In this document: one piece after another, positions 1 through 5,394 of the stretch
How the letters are laid out: the number at the start of each line of letters is the position of its first letter
Position numbering within the stretch: the stretch's first letter is position 1
Origin: Acidobacteriota bacterium
GTDB lineage: Bacteria; Acidobacteriota; Terriglobia; Acidiferrales; UBA7541
Assembly (NCBI GenBank): GCA_003131985.1
Contig: PKWH01000152.1
Coordinates: forward strand, 9,829-15,345
Direction: 5' to 3'
Length of the DNA: 5,517 nt
Position numbers and translations under genes: made by a program
The notes under the pieces: model-generated
Database searches by the model: none
What the model was told of the DNA's origin: nothing
What the model saw: only the letters and a program-made list of their open reading frames with translations

Positions 1-2
1 AG

Positions 3-320
3 CAGGCTCAGCGCAAGAAGAAAAGCGAGGCTAAGGCCAACAAATCCGACAAGCTCGTTGATGCGTTTATTTTCTGTAGGCGACAGGATGCGCACAAGCT
101 TCCCCTTTACATTGAAAAGCCGGGCCGTGGGCGATTCGAAGCGATCAATTTCGATCTCGCTGGACGGCACAGTTTACCTCGGAGCGGTTGCGATACCGAG
201 GTGCAAACAACGGGGAAGGCTCACGCGCAAGACCTGGACGGCGCGGGCGCGATCGCGCGGAGTCCAGTCGGAGGAACGCGAGCAACTAAACGACTATACC
301 AAACGGGATTGGGTAGTTAA
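3..320 (+). CDS. Possible C-terminal part of an unrecognised protein entering from the left edge
   Basis: This frame is open from the window edge to a TAA at 318-320, about 105 codons without a visible start. Its first 17 or so residues are strongly basic and lysine-rich, with GC-rich third positions, which looks like a real protein tail. The later part (Gly/Arg/Ala-rich) looks less convincing, and I recognise no domain. A second plus-strand frame (1 to 582) is also open here but runs antisense through the acetyltransferase gene, so it is the weaker candidate. The stretch could equally be non-coding DNA between two genes. The call rests only on open-frame length and composition. Confidence 0.25.
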   Translation, partial: QAQRKKKSEAKANKSDKLVDAFIFCRRQDAHKLPLYIEKPGRGRFEAINFDLAGRHSLPRSGCDTEVQTTGKAHAQDLDGAGAIARSPVGGTRATKRLYQTGLGS

Positions 321-369
321 TAAAAATTTTCAAGGTGCGTGTCTGCAAATACGGCACGAGGGGGCGAGA
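321..369. other. AT-rich spacer downstream of the acetyltransferase gene
   Basis: This short stretch contains an AT-rich core near 316-333, with a T-run when read on the minus strand after the acetyltransferase stop. The only preceding inverted repeat is a 4-bp CGTG/CACG pair with a long loop, so it is a poor intrinsic terminator. It probably lies in the 3' untranslated region of the RNase J/acetyltransferase transcript. Confidence 0.3.
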
Positions 370-843
370 CTATCCGAGCTTTTCCGGGTTTTCAGCAGGA
401 GAGAGAATCGTTTTCGACATCGCGAAGGCGTCGCGACCGGGATAGTAATCCTTTCGGATACCGAGGGAACGATAGCCGTGCTTTTGCCAGAAGGCGACTG
501 CGGAGTCGTTATCCGTTGCCGTCTCAAGCCTTACTTCGCGCACGCCATTGGCCGCAAGTCTGCGTTCCACTTCGCGAAGTAGAGCCGAGCCCATTCCGGT
601 TCTGCGAAATTGCTCAAGCACGTCGATGGTCACGATGTAACCACGACCGTTCTGATTTGCACTTATGCAAAATCCTGCTAGGGCGTCTGACGCTTCCGCC
701 ACAACGCATTCGGCGCCGGAAAAACGAAGGTAGGCGCGCAGGTCTCGTTTGGAATAGGCGATATCCGCGGGGTAGCAGGCCTGATCAATTTCGTACAGTG
801 TGCCGAAATCTCCCGGTTTGTATTCGCGTAGCGTGAATTTCAC
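370..843 (-). CDS. RimI-like GNAT-family N-acetyltransferase
   Basis: The 157-residue product is a single GNAT domain that would transfer acetyl from acetyl-CoA to an amine, in RimI-like members usually a protein N-terminus; the substrate here is unknown. The acetyl-CoA-binding signature is at residues 80-85 (Arg80-x-x-Gly83-x-Gly85), on strand IVTIDVLEQF. The C-terminal half has the usual Asn112, Ala115, Phe118-Trp119 and Gly123-Tyr124 pattern, and a Tyr133-Tyr134 followed by Asp138-Ala139 and Met142, as in RimI. I chose the GTG at 843. It gives the normal GNAT length and starts 8 bases after the RNase J stop, whereas the longer frame to 954 would add 37 residues encoded wholly inside the RNase J gene or the 8-base gap. 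A GGAAG at 857-861 is the nearest ribosome-binding candidate, at a long 13-base spacing, so translation may be coupled to the gene before it. Whether it is RimI itself or another GNAT cannot be settled from sequence alone. Confidence 0.85.
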   Translation of the reverse strand: MKFTLREYKPGDFGTLYEIDQACYPADIAYSKRDLRAYLRFSGAECVVAEASDALAGFCISANQNGRGYIVTIDVLEQFRRTGMGSALLREVERRLAANGVREVRLETATDNDSAVAFWQKHGYRSLGIRKDYYPGRDAFAMSKTILSPAENPEKLG

Positions 844-851
844 AGCGACGA

Positions 852-2522
852 CTATACTTCCAAAATCACCGGCAGAATTAAAGGGCGCTTCGAAGTCTGT
901 TTGTTGAGGAATCGCTTCAAATCCTGGCGAATTTTCTCTTTGATTACGTTCCAATCCGTCTTTTCTTCCTGGCTCGACTGTTCCACCGTGCGCAGAATCA
1001 CTTCGCGCGCCCGGGCTAGAAGTTCAGCGCCGTCTTCGTTGGGTAAAAAGCCGCGGGTTACGATTTCTGGCGCCGTTTCCATCCGTCCTGTGTGTTTGTC
1101 GATCGCGATGATGGGCACCACCACGCCATCTTCTGCCAGGTGACGGCGGTCGCGAATTACTACATCTTCGATCTCTTCGAGCGACCCGGAATCGACGCAC
1201 ACGCGGCCGGCCGTTACCGGTTCGCGTTTGCGGGCTCCGCCGTCGGCGGTGAATTCGATAGGCTGGCCGCTTTCGATCAGGAAAATTTCTGAGCCTACTG
1301 CGCCCAGTTGCTCGGCTAACGCGGCGTGGCGGAAAAGCTGGCGGTACTCGCCATGAACCGGGATGAAATACTTCGGCTTGACGAGTTGCAGCAGGATTTT
1401 CATTTCTTCCTGGCTGGCATGGCCCGACACGTGGATGGGCGCGGATCTGCCGCCTTCGTAGTAGACGAGGACGCGACGGCGGAAGAGGTGGTCGATCATG
1501 CGAAAAATATTCTTCTCGTTGCCGGGAATAATTCGAGCGGACAAAATCACGGTATCGTTTTCCGCGATATTCATCAGGCGGTGGTTGTCCACGGCGATCC
1601 GCGAAAGCGCCGAAAGCGGTTCTGCTTGGGTTCCGCTGGCTAACACGACGAGCTTGTGCGGATCGTAGCCTTTGATATCCTGCGGCCGAACGACGCTGCC
1701 GTCGGGTATCCGCAGCTTGCCGAGTCCATGGGCGATTTCGATATTGTCCACCATGCTGCGCCCGACAAAACCGACTTTCCGTCCGACCATTCGCGCAATA
1801 TCGATCACTTGTTGAATGCGATGCACGGAGCTGGAGAAGCAGGAGACCACGACTTTTTTCGGCGCCGCCCGAAATAATTCTTCCAGGCGCACGATTACGG
1901 CGCGTTCGGATGGCGTAAACCCGGGACGCTCGACGTTGGTGCTGTCGCTGAATAGCGCGAGCACGCCTTCCTGGCCGTAGCGCGCGAAGGCGTGCAGGTC
2001 GAACGGCTTTCCGTCCACCGGCGTGGGATCGATCTTGAAGTCACCCGTGTGAATGATGACGCCGACCGGAGTGCGTACCGCGAGCGCCACGCAGTCTACG
2101 GTGCTGTGCGTCACGTGCAGGTACTCGATCGAGAATGGGCCTATGACTGTGGTGTCGCCAGCCGCGACTTCGTTCAGCTTCGCGGTTTCGAGCAGGCCGT
2201 GCTCTTCCAGTTTTTTCTTGACGATGGCGAGAGTGAATTGCGTTCCGTAAATCGGGACATTCAGATCCGCGAGAATGTAAGGAATCGAGCCGATGTGGTC
2301 TTCATGCGCGTGCGTGAGCACGATGGCCTTCACCATGCGTTTGTTTTGCTTCAGGTAGGTGGTGTCGGGAATTACGATGTCCACGCCAAGCAGTTCCTGC
2401 TCTGGGAACATCAGGCCCGCGTCGATGACGATAATTTCGTCGCCGAAGCGCAGGGCCATCATATTCATGCCGAATTCGCCCAGTCCGCCTAGCGGAATGG
2501 CCCACAGTGATGTTTGGCTCAA
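852..2522 (-). CDS. rnj: Ribonuclease J
   Basis: This 556-residue protein is a metallo-beta-lactamase/beta-CASP ribonuclease with endo- and 5'-3' exonuclease activity in mRNA decay and rRNA maturation in the cytoplasm. Residues 10-18 carry the PLGGLGEFG entry motif (usually GEIG). Zinc ligands are visible: His71, His73, Asp75 and His76 in HAHEDH, His139, Asp161 in HTGDFK, and His390 in FIPVHGEYR. The beta-CASP region (about 210-350) includes the CFSSSVHR stretch at 228-235, and SGHAS (366-370) supplies His368. A C-terminal RNase J domain fills about 445-556. The start is TTG at 2520-2522: no ATG or GTG lies in frame between an upstream stop and the first conserved residues, and the next ATG falls inside the conserved motif. 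The ribosome-binding site is weak (GGAA at 2527-2530). The length is typical of the family. It is followed after 8 bases by the acetyltransferase gene, probably on one transcript. Confidence 0.97.
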   Translation of the reverse strand: MSQTSLWAIPLGGLGEFGMNMMALRFGDEIIVIDAGLMFPEQELLGVDIVIPDTTYLKQNKRMVKAIVLTHAHEDHIGSIPYILADLNVPIYGTQFTLAIVKKKLEEHGLLETAKLNEVAAGDTTVIGPFSIEYLHVTHSTVDCVALAVRTPVGVIIHTGDFKIDPTPVDGKPFDLHAFARYGQEGVLALFSDSTNVERPGFTPSERAVIVRLEELFRAAPKKVVVSCFSSSVHRIQQVIDIARMVGRKVGFVGRSMVDNIEIAHGLGKLRIPDGSVVRPQDIKGYDPHKLVVLASGTQAEPLSALSRIAVDNHRLMNIAENDTVILSARIIPGNEKNIFRMIDHLFRRRVLVYYEGGRSAPIHVSGHASQEEMKILLQLVKPKYFIPVHGEYRQLFRHAALAEQLGAVGSEIFLIESGQPIEFTADGGARKREPVTAGRVCVDSGSLEEIEDVVIRDRRHLAEDGVVVPIIAIDKHTGRMETAPEIVTRGFLPNEDGAELLARAREVILRTVEQSSQEEKTDWNVIKEKIRQDLKRFLNKQTSKRPLILPVILEV

Positions 2523-2594
2523 TTTGTTCCGGCTTTCTCGCTCAGTTTGCGCGGCGGGATAGTTGTTCTTTTTGTTCCAGGAACTTGCAATCGT

Positions 2595-2600
2595 ATCATA
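2595..2600 (-). promoter_or_regulatory. Candidate -10 box for the RNase J gene
   Basis: Read on the minus strand this is TATGAT, five of six matches to the sigma-70 consensus, about 72 bases upstream of the TTG start. No convincing -35 element lies 16-18 bases before it, so the call rests on the -10 alone. Confidence 0.25.
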
Positions 2601-2688
2601 CCGAGGGGTTGGAAGTGAGGATCTGGCCGTTCAGCTTCAATTCAGGGAGACCACTCGCCGTGGTGAGAAGTGCCACCGTGGCTTCGTA

Positions 2689-2709
2689 GCGTCAGCATCT
2701 TGCTTGCGC
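2689..2709. repeat. Imperfect palindrome, REP-like
   Basis: GCGTCAGC (2689-2696) and GCTTGCGC (2702-2709) can form an 8-base stem with one G-T wobble and one mismatch around an ATCTT loop. No T-run follows on either strand, so it does not look like an intrinsic terminator. Its form resembles short dispersed palindromes found between genes of acidobacterial genomes, but copies elsewhere cannot be checked here. Confidence 0.4.
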
Positions 2710-2748
2710 GTTGATGAGCGAACGGGAAAGCGAAAAGAGCCGGCCGGA

Positions 2749-2770
2749 GCCCTTCGACTTAGGTCAGGGC
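2749..2770. repeat. Imperfect palindrome of the CCTTCGAC...GTCAGG type
   Basis: GCCCT and GAC pair with GTC and AGGGC across a TTAG loop, giving 8 paired bases with a TC bulge on one arm. The CCCTTCGAC...TCAGGGC(A)AGC pattern matches a short repeat often seen between genes in soil and environmental bacteria, whose false translation gives peptides such as LRSGQAR. That exact peptide appears in the plus-strand reading here, which supports a dispersed repeat over a coding region. Confidence 0.5.
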
Positions 2771-2800
2771 AAGCCCGCGCTACGAAAAACCGGCGCTGCG

Positions 2801-3130
2801 CTAATCTGACCTGCCGCCGGCAAACAATCTCGCAATCGCCACTAGCACAATTGCACCTACGGTGGCCGCCGCAAGACTTCCCCAGAATCCGAACGCAACG
2901 ATACCGAGCCTTTCAAAAATCCATCCGCCGATCACTGCGCCGATGAGGCCGAGGATGACATCCACGACACACCCGAAACCGCGTCCACGAGCTACCGTGC
3001 CGGCCAGCCACCCGGCAATCAATCCGATGAGCAGCCACCAAAATATGGAATGCGTTTCCACATAAACGACGACATCATGTTGGGACATCGGACGTTGTAG
3101 TCCCGCAAACCACGCGGCCATGCTGGTCAT
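2801..3130 (-). CDS. GlsB/YeaQ/YmgE-type small membrane protein (transglycosylase-associated family)
   Basis: This 109-residue inner-membrane protein has three predicted hydrophobic helices, at about residues 29-47, 54-72 and 76-104. The first carries the family pattern GLIAGWLAG (36-44) followed by a basic/glycine turn. The second has ILGLIGAVIGGWIF (59-72), the hallmark glycine-rich helix of the GlsB/YeaQ group. These proteins are linked to general stress responses; their molecular activity is not established. Most members have about 80-90 residues, so an N-terminal extension of about 20 is present. The start at 3130 is supported by an AAAGGAG at 3139-3145 with 8-base spacing. Internal ATGs at 3121 and 3088 would give shorter forms closer to family length, but the upstream sequence of the 3088 ATG is weaker. 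The gene lies 16 bases after the ureohydrolase stop and is probably co-transcribed with it. Confidence 0.85.
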   Translation of the reverse strand: MTSMAAWFAGLQRPMSQHDVVVYVETHSIFWWLLIGLIAGWLAGTVARGRGFGCVVDVILGLIGAVIGGWIFERLGIVAFGFWGSLAAATVGAIVLVAIARLFAGGRSD

Positions 3131-3138
3131 GCGCAGAG

Positions 3139-3145
3139 CTCCTTT
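3139..3145 (-). promoter_or_regulatory. Strong ribosome-binding site that decides the GlsB-like start
   Basis: AAAGGAG on the minus strand lies 8 bases before the ATG at 3130 and one base after the ureohydrolase stop TGA (3147-3149). Ribosomes finishing the upstream gene stop next to it, so translational coupling is possible. Confidence 0.7.
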
Positions 3146-3146
3146 A

Positions 3147-4037
3147 TCAAGACTGACAGAATATATACCCTAGGGATTTATAAACAAGCTTCGCCGCTAG
3201 AAAGTCCGCTGCGTGATAGCCCGGGCGCGGCGCGAGTTCCGCCACATCCATGGCGACGATTTTCTTATGGTCCGCGACTGCGCGCACCAGCGAAGTGACT
3301 TGGTGCCAGTCCAATCCTCCGGGTTCGGGCGTGACGGTCGAAGGGACGATGGAGGAATCGAATCCATCCAGATTAATCGTCAGATAAACGCGCGGGCCTA
3401 GGTCCTCGAGAACTTTTGCGATCCAGGTCTTCAACGGAGCGCGAACGATGTCTTTCGCCCAATAAATTTTCGTACGCAACTTAGGAATCGCTTTTGCTTC
3501 TGCATCCGATAGCGCGCGTACGCCTACTTGGACGGCCGGGCAAATTTCGACGACGCGCCGCATAGCGCAAGCATGGCTCGCGGGATTGCCTTGATACTCG
3601 TCGCGCATTTCCGCGTGCGCTCCGATATGCAGGACGCACAGATCCTTGTGTTTTCTCGCGGTCGCTGAAACGAGAGGAGGAGTTAGCGCATGCTCGCCGC
3701 CGAGCGCGACGGGGAATTTGTTATCGTCGAGGAGCGACAGTTGCGCGGTGAAAAGCTCGCTGACCACTTCGCTCAAAGTGCCGTCCTGCGTATCAATAGG
3801 AGGTTGAGTGGCGATGCCGATTTCCTTGTACGGTTCGAGTTGCAATTCCTCGTCGTACAGTTCCATGTGCCGGCTCGCGGCAATGATCGCGGCAGGCCCG
3901 TTGCGCGTTCCGCGTTCGTAGGTGGTGGTCCGCTCGAGAGGTACCGGAAAAATTACGGCGCGTGAAGTTTCGTAAGTGGAGTGTTCTTCCGGCAGGCCGC
4001 CGAAATTGTCCGGTGGCATCGGAGTGTATCGTGACAT
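3147..4037 (-). CDS. Agmatinase/arginase-family ureohydrolase with altered metal site
   Basis: The 296-residue product has the length and motif order of bacterial agmatinases, which split agmatine to putrescine and urea using two Mn ions. Family features kept are the Gly-rich entry (ERGTRNGPAAI, 41-51), GGEH with His116, His141, SHAC with Ser154-His155, Asp224, TPEPGGLDW (236-244) and Glu268 in DVAELAP. Three of the six usual metal ligands are changed: the Asp of DAHxD is Gly139, its second Asp is Glu143, and the first Asp of the DxDxxDP motif is Asn222. The following loop is also altered (Pro to Ser228, Gly to Ser233, Gly to Val235). The DNA reads cleanly at these codons and the frame is intact, so this is not a decayed pseudogene. 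It may be catalytically weak, inactive or specialised for another guanidino compound. The ATG at 4037 has AAGGAG at 4050-4055, 12 bases away. It is divergent from the DHS-like gene. Confidence 0.88.
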   Translation of the reverse strand: MSRYTPMPPDNFGGLPEEHSTYETSRAVIFPVPLERTTTYERGTRNGPAAIIAASRHMELYDEELQLEPYKEIGIATQPPIDTQDGTLSEVVSELFTAQLSLLDDNKFPVALGGEHALTPPLVSATARKHKDLCVLHIGAHAEMRDEYQGNPASHACAMRRVVEICPAVQVGVRALSDAEAKAIPKLRTKIYWAKDIVRAPLKTWIAKVLEDLGPRVYLTINLDGFDSSIVPSTVTPEPGGLDWHQVTSLVRAVADHKKIVAMDVAELAPRPGYHAADFLAAKLVYKSLGYIFCQS

Positions 4038-4049
4038 AATGCGCTCGCG

Positions 4050-4055
4050 CTCCTT
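4050..4055 (-). promoter_or_regulatory. Ribosome-binding site of the ureohydrolase gene
   Basis: AAGGAG on the minus strand lies 12 bases before the ATG at 4037. The spacing is long, but no better start codon lies closer in this frame. Confidence 0.5.
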
Positions 4056-4164
4056 GGACTGATCGGAAATTTTTCTTTTGCACTGGCCTCATTTGTAATA
4101 TCAATGAAGCGCGCAACAAGACAATTTATTGTTCCCGAAACTCTTGGGAGCATACATCACCTGC

Positions 4165-4169
4165 GAGGG
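4165..4169 (+). promoter_or_regulatory. Ribosome-binding site of the DHS-like gene
   Basis: GAGGG lies 6 bases before the ATG at 4176 and supports that start. Confidence 0.6.
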
Positions 4170-4175
4170 CCGTGA

Positions 4176-5279
4176 ATGACAAAGAAAAAGGGCGTGACGG
4201 GGCGTACACTGCACGACCCGATCGAGGATCATCTCACACCCATTTTCCCGCTCGACCTGCAACGCATCCGCACGATTGACGACATGGTTCGCGCCATGGG
4301 GCAAACAGCCTATACCGCACGGCAGATCGGCGACGCCGCGGACGTGCTGGAAGCCATGGCTCGCGACAAAGATTGCTTCATCGTAATGACTCTTTCTGGC
4401 GCGCTTACCGTCGGGAAGATGGGCTTGGTTTTTTGCGACCTGGTTGAATCAGGAATTGTGAAAGCAATTGTTTCCACCGGCGCGTTGATGGCTCACGGCC
4501 TGGTGGAAGCCACCGGCCGCTCTCATTTTCGCTATGACGAAAAAATGGGAGACAACGAACTTTTTCTGGCGGGTTACAACCGGGTTTACGATTCACTCGA
4601 GCCGGAAATAAATTTGGATGCCGTGGAAGTAGTGGTGGATCACGTTCTGCAACGTTGGGACCCTGAAGAAACGGTTTGCAGTTGGAAGTTGAATCGCCGC
4701 ATGGGTGAATATTTGCAACAACACGCGAAAGGCCGCGGCATTCTGAAATCCTGCCTCGAGCATAATGTTCCGGTTTTCGTTCCGGCGTTTACGGATTCCG
4801 AGCTCGGAATTGATTTCGCGTTGTATCAGCGACAGCGCAAGAAGGAGGGAAAGAAACCTCTGCGCTTCGATCCCTATCTTGATTTCGAGCATTACGCTTC
4901 GACCATGCTCGCGACGAAGCGTATGGGCATTTTCACGATCGGCGGTGGAGTCCCGCGCAATTGGGCGCAGCAGTTTGGAGTGTATGCGGAGCTTCTCGCG
5001 CGCCGAGGCTATGAAAAAATACCATTGAAACGCTATAACTACGGCTTGCGGATTTGCCCCGAGCCGGTGAATTGGGGCGGCCTTTCCGGCAGCACTTACA
5101 CCGAGGCTGTTTCGTGGGGGAAGTTTGTGCCTCGCGAAGAAGGCGGAAGATTCGCGGAAGTGCTGGATGATGCGACCGTAGCGCTGCCACTTATCGTGGG
5201 GGCAGTCCTGGAACGCATCGGATACTTAAAGCCCGACCGGTCCTCTGCGGCGGCACCCGCATCCGCAAAAAAGCGATAG
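4176..5279 (+). CDS. Deoxyhypusine synthase-like protein
   Basis: The 367-residue product belongs to the deoxyhypusine synthase family, NAD-dependent enzymes that take an aminobutyl group from a polyamine and pass it through an imine on a lysine. The NAD-binding part is seen in MTLSGAL (71-77) and IVSTGALMAHGLVEA (98-112). VPAFTDSELG (202-211) matches the human ALTDGSLG region. GGGVPRNW is at 256-263, and EAVSWGK (310-316) holds Glu310, Trp314 and the catalytic Lys316. It departs from human DHS at two positions by motif alignment: His288 is Asn262 and Asp316 is Leu303 (GGLSGS at 301-306). This is the form of the bacterial DHS-like group. Bacteria have no eIF5A, so the acceptor is probably a small amine; bacterial relatives have been linked to homospermidine formation, but the product here is inferred. 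The Ala/Ser/Lys tail (356-367) looks disordered. Its divergent neighbour is a ureohydrolase, which fits polyamine metabolism. Confidence 0.92.
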   Translation: MTKKKGVTGRTLHDPIEDHLTPIFPLDLQRIRTIDDMVRAMGQTAYTARQIGDAADVLEAMARDKDCFIVMTLSGALTVGKMGLVFCDLVESGIVKAIVSTGALMAHGLVEATGRSHFRYDEKMGDNELFLAGYNRVYDSLEPEINLDAVEVVVDHVLQRWDPEETVCSWKLNRRMGEYLQQHAKGRGILKSCLEHNVPVFVPAFTDSELGIDFALYQRQRKKEGKKPLRFDPYLDFEHYASTMLATKRMGIFTIGGGVPRNWAQQFGVYAELLARRGYEKIPLKRYNYGLRICPEPVNWGGLSGSTYTEAVSWGKFVPREEGGRFAEVLDDATVALPLIVGAVLERIGYLKPDRSSAAAPASAKKR

Positions 5280-5394
5280 CTCCGCTAACCTACGACGGCA
5301 AATTCTTGCTTGCCCCATCTGCGAATCTTCCAAGAGCGAATCAATAACCGATAACAGGAAGCTTTAAAAGCGGGGAAGCCGGAGGCTGATTGTT
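5280..5394. other. Convergent intergenic interval with short inverted and direct repeats
   Basis: Between the DHS-like stop and the convergent gene end lie a GGCAA/TTGCC hairpin (5297-5314, 8-base loop), a direct repeat of GCGAATC (5321-5327 and 5336-5342) and an AGCC/GGCT mini-stem (5377-5387). None is followed by a good T-run, so no intrinsic terminator can be called. Confidence 0.5.

Larger units (their letters stand above)
2523..2800. other. Non-coding interval between the RNase J and GlsB-like genes
   Basis: These 278 bases hold no convincing gene on either strand. They contain two imperfect palindromes (2689-2709 and 2749-2770), a partly repetitive stretch around 2651-2682 with GTGG/CCAC and repeated CCGTGG units, and the possible RNase J promoter near 2595. 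Any transcript from the upstream ureohydrolase/GlsB-like pair would have to cross or end within it. Confidence 0.6.
4038..4175. promoter_or_regulatory. Divergent control region between ureohydrolase and DHS-like genes
   Basis: These 138 bases must carry the promoters of both genes if each is transcribed from here. On the minus strand, TTGTCT (4119-4124) and TATTAC (4095-4100) are 18 bases apart, each four of six matches to sigma-70 elements. On the plus strand, TTGTTC (4129-4134) and TACATC (4153-4158) are a weaker pair at 18 bases. An inverted repeat, AACAA...TTGTT (4115-4133) with a nested ACAAT/ATTGT (4121-4132), sits between the two and overlaps both -35 candidates, a suitable place for an operator. 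All of this is pattern matching only. Confidence 0.35.

Noticed and set aside
58..582. Long plus-strand open frame at the left end
   Set aside because: Its second half runs antisense through the well-supported acetyltransferase gene and shows no domain; it is probably a GC-driven shadow.
339..836. Plus-strand frame of 165 codons opposite the acetyltransferase
   Set aside because: It lies almost wholly antisense to the GNAT domain and its product is Arg-rich and without recognisable motifs.
844..954. N-terminal extension of the acetyltransferase to an ATG at 954
   Set aside because: The 37 extra residues are read mostly from the RNase J 3' end in another frame and do not belong to a GNAT fold; the GTG at 843 fits family length.
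1992..2492. 166-codon plus-strand frame opposite RNase J
   Set aside because: It is antisense to the metal-binding domain of RNase J; its length follows from the codon bias of the real gene.
2563..2946. 127-codon plus-strand frame spanning the intergenic repeats
   Set aside because: It contains the LRSGQAR-type peptide typical of false translation of dispersed repeats and ends antisense to the GlsB-like gene.
3147..4037. Reading the ureohydrolase as a pseudogene
   Set aside because: The frame is complete, has a normal length and ribosome-binding site, and keeps most conserved motifs; the changes cluster at the metal site and are not random decay.
5297..5314. GGCAA/TTGCC hairpin after the DHS-like gene as an intrinsic terminator
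   Set aside because: The stem is 5 bp with an 8-base loop and no T-run follows.
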